Shown: positions 25,523 to 34,071 of the stretch, in pieces
Layout: each line of letters starts with the position of its first letter
Position numbering within the stretch: position 1 is the first letter of the stretch
Assembly (NCBI GenBank): GCA_019116525.1
Contig: DXBM01000010.1
Location: forward strand, 19,603 to 83,602
Length of the DNA: 64,000 nucleotides
Reading direction: 5' to 3'
Source: Candidatus Olsenella pullistercoris
GTDB lineage: Bacteria; Actinomycetota; Coriobacteriia; Coriobacteriales; Atopobiaceae
The notes under the pieces: generated by a model
What the model saw: only the letters and a program-made list of their open reading frames with translations
Databases searched by the model: none
What the model was told of the DNA's origin: nothing
Made by a program: the position numbers and the translations under genes

Positions 25523-27487
25523 ATGAGAGTCAAGGTGCTGCTCGCCTCGTGCGCAATCGTTCTCGCGCTGCTTGCCTGCCCGACGGAGGGTGCTGGCGCG
25601 CTCGAGAGGGGCGATGGGCCGGCAGAGTCCGTCATCGCCGCGAGCGCGGCAGGCGTCGACGAGGGGGCGCCCCTTGGTGACATCCTCACTGAGGGGGATT
25701 CCCTCGAGGAGGGCATCGTCGAGGGGGGCGCGTCCGTCAGCGCGACCGACCCTGAGAAGGGAGTAGCGCTCGAGGGCGAGACCTAAGTCCTGGTGGTAGA
25801 TGAGGGCCAGGGCGAGACGGGCGTCGCTGACTCAGACGAGCCCGAGAGCTCAACGGGCGTAACGGATACCGTGCTTGCTGGGGACGGCGAGGAGAGCGCT
25901 TCCGACGGGGTCTCTGACGAGGGTGACTCGTCTCTTGAGGATCAGGTGCCCGCTCCCGATGCTTCAGCCGTTACGGGCGACGCTGCCGAGGGGCCGCTCA
26001 TGCCCAGCGACGACATCCTCTCCCTTGATGACCCTGCGACGGACTTCTCCCTCACCGATGAGGAGGCTGCCGAGGAGGGAGTGAAGGGCGTCAGCGAGCA
26101 GTCTGACGCTGCCGCCGAAACGGCAAAGCAGGTCGCAACAGTTACAAGCTATCGCATGTACAACCCCAACTCGGGCGAGCACTTCTACACGCTGAGCACC
26201 TACGAGCGCGACAGCCTCGTCAAGGCTGGCTGGAGGTACGAGGGGGTCGGCTGGACCTCGGTGGTCAAGTCCAACACGCCGGTCTATCGCCTCTACAACC
26301 CCAACGCGGGAGACCATCACTACACGACCTCCGCGTACGAGCGTGACAGCCTCATCAGGGCAGGCTGGCGCTACGAGGGCGTTGGCTGGTACTCAGACGA
26401 CGACAAGGGGATCGCGCTCTACCGCACGTATAACCCCAACGCCTCTACGGGCACGCATCACTACACCACGAGCCTCTACGAGCGCCTCAACATCGTCTCG
26501 GCCGGCTGGCGTTATGAAGGCCTCGCCTGGTACGCGGTTGACCTTGGACCCTTCGCTCCGAGCGACGCCGATCCCGGCTGGGTCGAGAGCGGCGGAAGGA
26601 GGTTCTACGTTGGCGAGAACGGCCAGGCCGTCACGGGCTGGCAGACCATCGGCGGGACGCGCTACCACTTCGACGGGCGCGGTCGTCTCTCAACCGGCCT
26701 CTCCGACATTGATGGCACCGTCTATTATCTCAAGTCCGACGGTACCCCCGACGCCGGCTGGAAGGACATGGCGGGATATCGCTACTACTTCAACTCTGAC
26801 GGCTCCATGTACCGGAGCGGCTGGCTCACGCTCAGCGGCAAGACCTACTACCTCGACAAGACCTCCGGTGCCATGGCCACCGGCGACAAGTGGATTGACG
26901 GCGTGCTGCGCCCCTTCTCCTCCAACGGCGTCTGTCTCAAGACCGGCTACCAGGTGAGCTGGAAGGGCCTGCACCTCGCTGCCGAAAACGTTAGTCTTCC
27001 GAGCTACGCCAACGGCTCGAGCTGGAGCTACGTGCACCCGTGCACCATCTCGGCGGGCGCCACGCGCGAGCAGTGCATCGAGGCCTTCATTGCGGTCGCC
27101 TACGAGTACATGAACGCCGGCACGCCCTGGGTCGACAACAACTGCGGTCGCCCTGGCACCACGGTCGACTGCTCCGGCCTCGTCATGGAGGGGCTCTACG
27201 CGGCGGGCATGGACCTCACCGGCGTCGCGGGCGGGGACTTCAACCCCTACAGCAAGTACTACTGGAACCACAGCTTCGCCAACACGTGGCGCGAGAACCA
27301 GACGTTCCAGCCCGTCTCGCGCTCCGAGCTCGAGCGTGGCGATCTTGTCTACTGGAACGGTCACGTTGCCATCTACCTTGGCAACGGTCAGATCATCGAG
27401 TCCACCTCGGTGGCATCCAACGTGCACGTGAGGAGCCTCTACGCCGAGAACCTCATCCTCGGTTACGCGAGGCCGTTCACCAAGTAG
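25523..27487 (+). pseudogene. Secreted NlpC/P60 peptidase with DUF5648-type and glucan-binding repeats, split by an in-frame TAA
   Basis: ATG 25523 begins a good signal peptide (MRVKVLLASCAIVLALLAC). The frame stays open through an acidic low-complexity region to TAA at 25784-25786, and the same frame then continues to 27487. The track shows the halves as 25271-25786 and 25793-27487. Read through, it would have 654 residues: signal, acidic region, three DUF5648-type repeats (about 209-339), cell-wall/glucan-binding repeats (about 350-470) and an NlpC/P60 domain (about 513-652). That domain has 'VDCSGLVMEG' (catalytic Cys) and 'GHVAIYLGNGQ' (His). The downstream half alone lacks a signal peptide. 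It could be a true nonsense mutation, recent because the rest is intact, or a sequencing error. Confidence 0.8.
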
Positions 27488-27521
27488 GGCGCGCTCGCGT
27501 CGGAGCCAAGGTCGCTCGTAA

Positions 27522-27578
27522 GAAAGTGCCGCCGGTGGGTTATCTGGCAAACCAGAACTACCCACCGGTGGCACTTTC
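27522..27578. repeat. Long intergenic hairpin after the NlpC/P60 gene
   Basis: GAAAGTGCC-G-CCGGTGGGT pairs with ACCCACCGG-T-GGCACTTTC (two 9-bp blocks around one mismatch), and an inner TCTGG/CCAGA closes on CAAA. The whole 57 nt folds on itself. It could terminate transcription, but a T-tract is absent. Its right arm reads GGGTAGTT on the minus strand, as in the repeats near 62 kb. Confidence 0.75.
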
Positions 27579-27599
27579 CATGCGTTTGGCGAGAAAAAC

Positions 27600-27640
27600 G
27601 CCCCGCTGACGCCGCTTCCCACCAGCGGCGTCCGCGGGGC
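27600..27640. terminator. Bidirectional stem-loop between convergent genes
   Basis: A 16-bp stem with one mismatch (GCCCCGC-T-GACGCCGC / GCGGCGTC-C-GCGGGGC) and a 9-nt loop lies between the plus-strand NlpC gene and the minus-strand zinc-ribbon gene. It probably serves both. Confidence 0.65.
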
Positions 27641-27642
27641 TG

Positions 27643-27688
27643 GACAGAGGGGACACAGACTTGACAGATTCCCCCGTCCCCTCTGTCA
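27643..27688 (-). repeat. REP-like element, TGACAGAGGGGAC family, inverted copy
   Basis: The full 27-mer is present in inverse orientation at 27662-27688. A second GACAGAGGGGAC arm at 27643 pairs over 12 bp with GTCCCCTCTGTC at 27676. The element ends 3 nt from the stop codon of the zinc-ribbon gene. Confidence 0.8.
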
Positions 27689-27690
27689 GG

Positions 27691-27924
27691 TTAGTCGTTG
27701 TGCGGGCAGTTCTCGCACTTGCTGGGCGCTGGGGCGCCGGAACCCTTGCCGCGCTGGTCGGTGTTGTAGAAGCCAGAGCCCTTGAACACGATCCCGGACG
27801 GGTCAAAGACGCGCTCGGCCTCGTGCCCGCAGCTCGGGCAGCTCACCTTGGGGTGGGCGCTCATCGGGTGCTCCACCTCGAACGTTGCGTTGCAGCTTGG
27901 GCAGTGATAATCGTAGCGTGCCAT
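27691..27924 (-). CDS. FmdB-family zinc-ribbon protein
   Basis: ATG 27924 (MARYDYHCPSC) is chosen because GGAGGG lies 5 nt upstream on the minus strand; the track start is a GTG inside that site. The 77-aa protein has two CxxC knuckles (CPSC and CPSCGH), then 'GIVFKGSGFYNTD', the conserved signature of the FmdB/CxxC_CXXC_SSSS family. A tail follows that is rich in Gly, Ala and Pro. The family is widespread, and 'FmdB regulatory protein' is historical; the true role is unknown. It is divergent from the HAD-TPK gene and convergent with the NlpC gene. Confidence 0.88.
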   Translation of the reverse strand: MARYDYHCPSCNATFEVEHPMSAHPKVSCPSCGHEAERVFDPSGIVFKGSGFYNTDQRGKGSGAPAPSKCENCPHND

Positions 27925-28074
27925 ACTCACCCTCCGAAGGACCTTAGCTTAACCGCAGGATACTTTACCCAACCGCGGCAGCCTCCTTGGCGAGAAAGTG
28001 ACATGACGCCGAGATTACGCAGAAGCGGCCCGCTTTGGCTATCATGGGCGGGGCAAAACGACGATGGGGGAGAG

Positions 28075-29433
28075 ATGGACGTATCAGGCGCGATTTTTGA
28101 CTGCGACGGCACGCTCGTCGACTCGATGGGCATGTGGGGGAGCGCCTTCGGCTGGCTCTGCGAGCGCCATGGCGCCACGGGCGTGACCCAGGAGCAGGTG
28201 GAGTCTCTCTCGCTGCGCGACGGCTGCGCCCTTCTGCACGACGAGTACGGCGTGAGCGCCGAAGCCGACGAGCTCTACGAGGAGATCTGCGCGCGCGTCC
28301 GGGAGGCGTACGCGAGCGAGGTCCCCCTCATGCCCGGCGTCCGTCGCCTGCTCGACGAGCTCGCTGCCGCGGGGGTTCCCATGGTCGTCGCCTCCTCGAC
28401 CCCCGTTCGCGAGCTCAGGTGCGCGCTCTCCGCGCACGGCCTGGACGGCTACTTCCAGGACGTTGTGAGCACCGAGGACGTGGGCGGGCGCGACAAGGAG
28501 TTCCCGGACGTCTACCTCGAGGCGGCGCGCCGGCTCGGCACGCCCGTCGAGGGCACCTGGGTCTTCGAGGACGCTCCCTTCGGCGTGCGCACGTCCCGTC
28601 GCGCCGGCTTTCCGGTCGTGGGCATCCTGAACGAGCACGACGGCCGCCGCGAGGAGGACATCCGCCCGTGGGCAGACGTCTTTGTCCACAGCCTCGAGGA
28701 GGTTTCGCTGCCGCTCCTGCGCGACTACGAGCGACCGGCCGCCGAGAAGGGCGCGCCGCTTAGGGCCCTTGTGATCGCCGGCTCCCCGGAGCCGAGCGCC
28801 CCCTCGCTCGTGGCATCGCTCGCGCGCGGGGCCGACTACGTCATCTGCGCCGACGGCGGGGCTGACGTGTGCCGCGCCGCGGGCGTGGTGCCCGACGTCT
28901 TCTGCGGCGACGCCGACTCCGCCTCGCCGGCCGCCGCGGCGTGGGCGCGCAGCGAGGCGCGCGAGAGCGTGAGCCTCCCGGTCGAGAAGTACGCGACCGA
29001 CCTCGAGCTCGCCATCGAGTGCGCGCGACACGAGGCGTCCCGACGCGAGGCGCCGCTCGCCCTCACGCTCACGTGCGCCTCGGGAGGACGCCCTGACCAC
29101 GCGCTCGCCGTCGTGGGCCTGCTCGCCCTGTCGCGCGCCTCCTCGGCTCGCCTCGTGGAGGACGGCTACGAGATGAGGATCGTCTCGGCGTCGGGGGAGC
29201 GTGCCTGGAAGCTGGGGGAGCGCGCGCTCGGGCGCACCTTCTCTGCCGTGGCGGTGGCCCCGGACACGGTCGTGAGCGAGCGCGGCATGCAATGGGAGCT
29301 CACCGACAAGCCAATGGAGCTCCTTGGCGACCTTGGCATCTCGAACGTTGTCACGAGCGCGGGCGCGGAGGTGTCCTGCGCGAGCGGGGCAGTTGCCGCG
29401 TTTTTGCTGGGCGCTACAGAAACGCCACAATAA
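28075..29433 (+). CDS. HAD phosphatase fused to thiamine pyrophosphokinase
   Basis: ATG 28075 (MDVSGAIFDCDGTLVDS) follows GGGGGAGAG; the ORF-track start at 27661 lies in a REP element and should not be used. Residues about 1-220 are a HAD subfamily IA phosphatase with motif I 'FDCDGTLVDSMG', 'VVASSTPV' and 'VFEDAPFGV'. From about 230 a thiamine pyrophosphokinase begins: 'VICADGGADVCR', 'DVFCGDADSA', 'KYATDLELAIECA' and 'SGGRPDHALAV'. TPK converts thiamine plus ATP to thiamine diphosphate. The HAD half could dephosphorylate a thiamine phosphate or an unrelated sugar phosphate. The 452-aa reading frame is continuous with no sign of frameshift. Confidence 0.88.
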   Translation: MDVSGAIFDCDGTLVDSMGMWGSAFGWLCERHGATGVTQEQVESLSLRDGCALLHDEYGVSAEADELYEEICARVREAYASEVPLMPGVRRLLDELAAAGVPMVVASSTPVRELRCALSAHGLDGYFQDVVSTEDVGGRDKEFPDVYLEAARRLGTPVEGTWVFEDAPFGVRTSRRAGFPVVGILNEHDGRREEDIRPWADVFVHSLEEVSLPLLRDYERPAAEKGAPLRALVIAGSPEPSAPSLVASLARGADYVICADGGADVCRAAGVVPDVFCGDADSASPAAAAWARSEARESVSLPVEKYATDLELAIECARHEASRREAPLALTLTCASGGRPDHALAVVGLLALSRASSARLVEDGYEMRIVSASGERAWKLGERALGRTFSAVAVAPDTVVSERGMQWELTDKPMELLGDLGISNVVTSAGAEVSCASGAVAAFLLGATETPQ

Positions 29434-29447
29434 GTAGGGGTTTTCCC

Positions 29448-29475
29448 TTGCGGTGCCCACCGCATGTGCTATATT
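29448..29475 (+). promoter_or_regulatory. Promoter for rpmB
   Basis: TTGCGG and TATATT are 16 nt apart, and the -10 is extended (TGCTATATT). It lies about 60 nt before rpmB. Confidence 0.65.
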
Positions 29476-29534
29476 CATACAGCTGTGAAAGTAGCGGGCG
29501 CGAAAGAGCGCCGCGCCCCCGAGGAGGTACGAGC

Positions 29535-29723
29535 ATGTCCAAGGTCTGTGAGTTCTGCGGCAAGCACGCCGTTGCGGGTCACTCCATCAGCCACTCCCAC
29601 CGTGTGGTGAACCGCACGTTCAAGCCCAACATCCAGCGCGTCACGGTCGTTGTCGACGGTCACCGTCGCAAGGCCAACGTCTGCTCGCGCTGCCTCAAGT
29701 CCGGCAAGATCGCCCGCAGCTAG
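29535..29723 (+). CDS. rpmB: 50S ribosomal protein L28
   Basis: ATG 29535 follows GAGGAGG; the longer track ORF is an upstream extension. The 62-aa product starts 'MSKVCEFCGKHAVAGHSISHSH' and ends 'NVCSRCLKSGKI'. The CxxC pairs are those of a zinc-binding (C+) L28. L28 is a structural protein of the large ribosomal subunit near the exit site. The gene is monocistronic, with its own promoter and a strong terminator. C+ ribosomal proteins often have C- paralogues used in zinc shortage; none is seen in this window. Confidence 0.97.
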   Translation: MSKVCEFCGKHAVAGHSISHSHRVVNRTFKPNIQRVTVVVDGHRRKANVCSRCLKSGKIARS

Positions 29724-29743
29724 GCACATCCCATCGCACGTGC

Positions 29744-29773
29744 AAGGGGGCCGTCCACGGACGGCCCCCTTTC
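29744..29773 (+). terminator. Rho-independent terminator after rpmB
   Basis: AAGGGGGCCGTCC pairs with GGACGGCCCCCTT over 13 bp with a minimal loop, followed by TCTG. It begins 20 nt after the stop. Confidence 0.88.
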
Positions 29774-29810
29774 TGTGCGCAGCCCGCGTGGCGGCGTCGC
29801 CGCCCTGCGC

Positions 29811-29816
29811 TATAAT
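29811..29816 (+). promoter_or_regulatory. -10 element for the Asp23/DAK2/recG operon
   Basis: A consensus TATAAT lies 42 nt before the Asp23 start, after a GC-rich stretch. No clear -35 partner is seen. Confidence 0.5.
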
Positions 29817-29857
29817 CACAGGGATTGCGAGTGCCCTTCCAGGCGAGAGGAGACCAC

Positions 29858-30205
29858 ATGTCTGCTGTTGTTCCAGGAACGCTGAGGGTGTCCAACGACT
29901 GCATTGCTGACCTCGCGGGCTACGCCGCGCTCGAGTGCTACGGCGTCGTTGGCATGGCGGAGATCGACGAGCAGGCCGGCGTCGCGCGCCTGCTGCCGTC
30001 CCAGCGCCTGCGCAAGGGCATCGACGTCGCCGCCGCGGGCGGCCGCGTCTCGGTCGACCTCCACGTCATCGTTGAGCAGGGCGTCAACATGGCCTCGGTC
30101 GTCGGCAACCTCACGAGCTCCGTCAAGTTCCTGCTCAAGCAGATCGCCGAGCTCGACAACGTTGACGTGAAGGTCCACATCGAGGGTCTGCGCAACGCGC
30201 GCTAG
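29858..30205 (+). CDS. Asp23/Gls24 family protein
   Basis: ATG 29858 (MSAVVPGTLRVSND) follows GAGAGGAG; the track start at 29825 is less well supported. The 115-aa protein has family features 'IADLAGYAALECYGVVGM' (core 'LAGYAALECYGVVGM') and 'SVDLHVIVEQGVNM'. Asp23-like proteins are small envelope-associated proteins linked to cell-wall or alkaline stress and are conserved directly upstream of DAK2 kinases in Gram-positive genomes. Here the spacing is 32 nt, consistent with one operon with the DAK2 kinase and recG. Confidence 0.9.
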   Translation: MSAVVPGTLRVSNDCIADLAGYAALECYGVVGMAEIDEQAGVARLLPSQRLRKGIDVAAAGGRVSVDLHVIVEQGVNMASVVGNLTSSVKFLLKQIAELDNVDVKVHIEGLRNAR

Positions 30206-30237
30206 GCTCCCCTGACGCAGAACCGAGGTCCCTGAAC

Positions 30238-31905
30238 ATGATTGCGAACGTCATCCGCACGTGCTTCCCGGTCGCGGCCAAGGTCGTTGCCGACCGCGCC
30301 GAGGAGATCAACAAGCTCAACGTGTTCCCGGTTCCCGACGGGGACACCGGCACGAACATGTCCCTCACGCTCGGCACCGTCGTGAGCGAGGTCCAGGCGC
30401 TGCCCGCCGACGCCTCGATCGACGACATCGCCAAGGCGATCACGCATGGGTCGCTCATGGGCGCCCGCGGCAACTCGGGCGTCATCACGAGTCAGATCCT
30501 GCGCGGCATCGCCGAGGGCCTCTGCGACGCAAAGGACCAGGAGCACGCCACTCCGGGCGACGTCGCCCACGCCCTGCGCCGCGGCGTGAAGGTCGCCTTC
30601 AAGGCCGTCCGCAAGCCCGTCGAGGGCACCATCCTCACCGTCCTGCGCGACATCTCCGCCAAGGCCGACCAGCTCGAGAAGAGCCGTGAGCTCTCCTGTC
30701 GCGACATGCTCGACGCGCTTGTCGTCGAGGCCTACGAGTCGGTGGCCCGCACGCCCGACCTGCTGCCCGTTCTCAAGGAGAACGGCGTCGTGGACTCTGG
30801 CGCCTTTGGCTTCGCCGTCTTCATGGAGGCGTTCGTGAACGCAGCCACCGGCAAGTCCGGCGAGCTCACCGACTTCAAGACCACCGTAGACGCCAAGGCC
30901 GACGTCTCTGCCAAGGTGCAGATCGAGCTCAACGACGACTGGGAGGGCTCGGAGTTCCGCTACTGCAACGAGTTCCTCTTCAAGGCCGAGAAGCCCTTTG
31001 ACGTCGACGAGTCCCTGGCGTATCTCGCGACGCTCGGCGACTGCGAGCTCATCGTGGGCGCCTATCCTGACTTCAAGGTGCACGTGCACTCCAACGAGCC
31101 CAACCGCGTGCTTGCCTACATGCTCCAGTTTGGCCAGGTGTACGAGGTCTTCATCCACAACATGGACATGGAGTCCCACGACCGCACCGCCAAGATCGCC
31201 GCTGACCAGGCGGAGGCCGCCGAGGCAGCGGGTCCGCGCAAGGAGCTCGGCTTCGTTGCCGTCGCCGCTGGCTCCGGCGAGGAGGAGATCCTCCGCTCGC
31301 TCGGCGTTGACGTCGTGGTCTCGGGCGGACAGACGATGAACCCCTCGACCGCCGACATCCTCTCCGCGATCGAGTCCGCCAACGCCGACAGCGTCATCGT
31401 GCTGCCCGGCAACGGAAACATTCGCATGGCCGCCGAGGCGGCTGCCTCTGCCTGCGAGGACTCCCAGGTTGCCGTCGTCCCCACCAAGACGGTGCTCCAG
31501 GGCTTCTCGGCCATGTTCGCCGTTGACCCCGAGGCGAGCCTCGAGGACAACGTCGAGGCCATGACGGAGGCCATCGCCGGCGTTCGCGGCGGCGAGGTCA
31601 CGACCGCCGTGCGCGACTCCCAGGCCGCCGACGGCTCGCCCATTCACGCCGGTGACGTCATGGGCATCCAGGACGACTCCATCGACGTCGTGGGCTCCGA
31701 CGTGGCTCAGGTCACGCTCGACCTCATCGCTATGATGCAGGACGAGGAGGAGGGCGACTCCCTCACGATCCTCGCCGGCGAGGACATGGACGACGAGGCC
31801 TTCGAGGCCCTCGTCGCGGCGATCGAGGAGGCCCAGCCCGACCTCGAGGTCGACCCGCACCGTGGCGAGCAGCCCCTCTATCCCGTTATCTTCTCGATCG
31901 AGTAG
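30238..31905 (+). CDS. DAK2-domain kinase (FakA/YloV family)
   Basis: The 555-aa length matches the FakA/YloV family. The N-terminal DAK2 nucleotide-binding domain shows 'NVFPVPDGDTGTNM', whose aspartates bind Mg-ATP, followed by 'GARGNSGVI'. The C-terminal half carries 'VSGGQTMNPSTADIL' and 'LPGNGNI', also typical. FakA phosphorylates fatty acids presented by a DegV-type FakB partner, allowing exogenous fatty acids into phospholipid. No FakB gene is in this window, but plsX, which uses the same acyl-phosphate pool, lies 5 kb downstream. Substrate assignment is by family only. Confidence 0.9.
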   Translation: MIANVIRTCFPVAAKVVADRAEEINKLNVFPVPDGDTGTNMSLTLGTVVSEVQALPADASIDDIAKAITHGSLMGARGNSGVITSQILRGIAEGLCDAKDQEHATPGDVAHALRRGVKVAFKAVRKPVEGTILTVLRDISAKADQLEKSRELSCRDMLDALVVEAYESVARTPDLLPVLKENGVVDSGAFGFAVFMEAFVNAATGKSGELTDFKTTVDAKADVSAKVQIELNDDWEGSEFRYCNEFLFKAEKPFDVDESLAYLATLGDCELIVGAYPDFKVHVHSNEPNRVLAYMLQFGQVYEVFIHNMDMESHDRTAKIAADQAEAAEAAGPRKELGFVAVAAGSGEEEILRSLGVDVVVSGGQTMNPSTADILSAIESANADSVIVLPGNGNIRMAAEAAASACEDSQVAVVPTKTVLQGFSAMFAVDPEASLEDNVEAMTEAIAGVRGGEVTTAVRDSQAADGSPIHAGDVMGIQDDSIDVVGSDVAQVTLDLIAMMQDEEEGDSLTILAGEDMDDEAFEALVAAIEEAQPDLEVDPHRGEQPLYPVIFSIE

Positions 31906-31908
31906 CCC

Positions 31909-34071
31909 ATGGGGTCGCGCCCCGCGCTCCCATCGGCAGCAGAGAGGGTGCAGAGGACCTGCGCCCTCTCTGACTCTGTGTCGCGCCTGCGCTACGTTCG
32001 CGGCGCGCGCGGGGAGGCGCTCGACCGGCTTGGCATCGAGCGAGTCCGTGACCTGCTCCTGCACGTTCCCCATCGCTACCTTGACTTCACGCACGTCACG
32101 AAGGTCGCCTTCGCGGACGTGGGGGAGGACGCCACGATAGTGGCGACGGTCGACAAGGTCAACCTCAAGCGACCACGCCCCAGGATGCAGATCGTCGAGC
32201 TCTACGTCATGGACGACACGGGCGTGCTCGTGGCGACCTTCTTCCGTCAGCCCTGGATCGCCGAGCAGGTCAAGCCGGGCGACATGGTGGCGCTTTCGGG
32301 CAAGGTGACCTTCGCCTACGGCTTTCGCCAGATGAAGGCGCCCTTCTATGAGGTCCTCGGGTCCCCGGGGGAGGCGAGCTCCTACGCCCGCGTGCTCCCC
32401 GTCCACTCGGTCGGGGAGGGCGTCACCGCCCCGTGGATGCGCCGGATCGTCTCGGCTGCACTTGCTGACGTCGGGGACGTTGCCGACTGGCTCCCCGCGC
32501 GCCTCGCGGCCAGCCATGGCCTCATGACGCTCGCGAGGGCGCTGCGCGAGGTGCACTTCCCGTCCTCCCTTGCCGCCGCCGAGCGAGCTCGGAGGCGCCT
32601 GGCCTACGACGAGCTGCTCTGCCTTCAGCTCGCCCTGCTCACGCGCCGCGACCTCGAGCTCTCGGACGTCGAGCCCGTTGCCCACGTCACGAGCGGGCCT
32701 CACCTCGAGGCCCTTCTCGACGCCCTGCCCTTCTCGCTGACCGACGAGCAGCGCCTCGCCGCCGACCAGATCCTCGCAGACATGGCCGCGCCGCGCGTGA
32801 TGAACCGGCTTCTGTTGGGAGACGTCGGCACCGGCAAGACCGCCGTCGCTGCCGTCGCGCTCGCCGCCTGCGCTGACACCGGGACCCAGGCTGCCGTCAT
32901 GGCCCCCACCTCGGTGCTGGCCCGGCAGTACGCCGAGAAGCTCGGGCCAGTGCTCGACGCTGCCCACATTAGCTGGGCGCTCGTTACCGGCTCCACGCCG
33001 GAGGGGGAGCGCGCGGCCACTGAGCGCGCGGTCGCCGAGGGAGCCCTCACGGTGGTCTTTGGCACGACGGCCCTGCTCTCTGGCTCGCTCGAGTTCTCGG
33101 CGCTCTCGCTCGCGGTCATCGACGAGCAGCATCGCTTTGGCGTGGACCAGCGCGCCGCGCTCCGAAGGAAGGGCGAGGGCGCCGACCTTCTCGCCATGAC
33201 GGCGACACCCATCCCCCGCACGCTCGCGCTCTCGCTCTACGGGGACGTTGACATCTCGCGCATACGCCGTCGCCCGCGCCCGGGGGCCGGCGTCTCAACC
33301 AAGGTCGTTCCCCCCGAGAACCTCGACCTGGCGTGGGGCGCCGTGCGGGACGCAGTGGCCGCGGGGCACCAGGCCTACGTCATCTGCCCGCTCGTCGACG
33401 AGGCCGATGACGGGGCCGACCTTGACGACGTCCCCGAGCCGCTGCGCTCGTCGGCCGCTCGCCCGCACGCGGCCAGCTCGACGATCGAGGAGCTGCGCCG
33501 CTCCGTCCTGCCCGGGATAACGTGCGGGCTGCTCACCGGCAGGATGCCCGCTGCCGAGAAGGACCTCGCGATGGAGCGCTTTCGCTCTGGCAAGACCCAG
33601 GTGCTCGTGGCCACCACCGTCGTCGAGGTGGGGGTCGACGTGCCCAACGCCACCGCGATGGTTGTGCTCGACGCCGATCGCTTTGGCCTTGCGACCCTGC
33701 ACCAGCTGCGCGGGCGCGTTGGGCGAGGCGACGACGCGGGCGTTGTCTTCCTCTCGTGCGCCGCGCGCCGGGGCTCGCGGGCGCGCGACCGTCTCGCGGC
33801 GCTCGAGGCCACATCGGATGGCTTTGAGCTCGCCGAGCTTGACCTTCGGCTGCGACGCGAGGGAGAGGTGCTGGGGTACCGGCAGAGCGGCGGCGTGACG
33901 CTGCGCATCTCCGACCTCGACGCCGACCGCGACCTCGTGGAGGCGGCCCATGTCGACGCGCGCGAGCTTGCCGCGGAGGACGGGCGCCTCCGCATGCCCG
34001 AGCACCGCCCGATGGCGCTCGAGGTCCGTGACAGGTTCGGTGCCTACTTCGAGGAGCTGGAGCGCGCATGA
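31909..34071 (+). CDS. recG: ATP-dependent DNA helicase RecG
   Basis: The start at ATG 31909 is 3 nt after the previous stop and has a weak ribosome site; translation may depend on coupling. The 720-aa protein has an N-terminal wedge/OB domain ('RLGIERVRDLLLHVPHRYLDF', core 'LLLHVPHRYLDF'). Helicase motifs follow: Walker A 'GDVGTGKTAVA', DEQH box 'VIDEQHRFG', 'MTATPIPRTLAL', 'VVEVGVDVPNAT' and 'LRGRVGRG'. RecG remodels stalled replication forks and branch-migrates Holliday junctions. It overlaps rsmD by 4 nt; recG-rsmD-coaD is a conserved actinobacterial and firmicute order. Confidence 0.96.
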   Translation: MGSRPALPSAAERVQRTCALSDSVSRLRYVRGARGEALDRLGIERVRDLLLHVPHRYLDFTHVTKVAFADVGEDATIVATVDKVNLKRPRPRMQIVELYVMDDTGVLVATFFRQPWIAEQVKPGDMVALSGKVTFAYGFRQMKAPFYEVLGSPGEASSYARVLPVHSVGEGVTAPWMRRIVSAALADVGDVADWLPARLAASHGLMTLARALREVHFPSSLAAAERARRRLAYDELLCLQLALLTRRDLELSDVEPVAHVTSGPHLEALLDALPFSLTDEQRLAADQILADMAAPRVMNRLLLGDVGTGKTAVAAVALAACADTGTQAAVMAPTSVLARQYAEKLGPVLDAAHISWALVTGSTPEGERAATERAVAEGALTVVFGTTALLSGSLEFSALSLAVIDEQHRFGVDQRAALRRKGEGADLLAMTATPIPRTLALSLYGDVDISRIRRRPRPGAGVSTKVVPPENLDLAWGAVRDAVAAGHQAYVICPLVDEADDGADLDDVPEPLRSSAARPHAASSTIEELRRSVLPGITCGLLTGRMPAAEKDLAMERFRSGKTQVLVATTVVEVGVDVPNATAMVVLDADRFGLATLHQLRGRVGRGDDAGVVFLSCAARRGSRARDRLAALEATSDGFELAELDLRLRREGEVLGYRQSGGVTLRISDLDADRDLVEAAHVDARELAAEDGRLRMPEHRPMALEVRDRFGAYFEELERA

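Noticed and set aside
25271-25786. Independent 171-aa gene upstream of the NlpC/P60 frame
   Set aside because: The first 84 codons are translated REP elements; the real part starts at ATG 25523 and continues in frame beyond the TAA into the peptidase, so it is one broken gene.
27661-28074. N-terminal extension of the HAD-TPK protein as in the ORF track
   Set aside because: It would read through a REP element and the oppositely oriented zinc-ribbon gene; ATG 28075 has a good ribosome site and begins at the HAD motif.
30202-33132. 976-aa antisense ORF over the DAK2 and recG genes
   Set aside because: It is the mirror of two strongly recognisable genes. Long antisense ORFs are expected in this high-GC coding sequence, and its translation has no recognisable motif.
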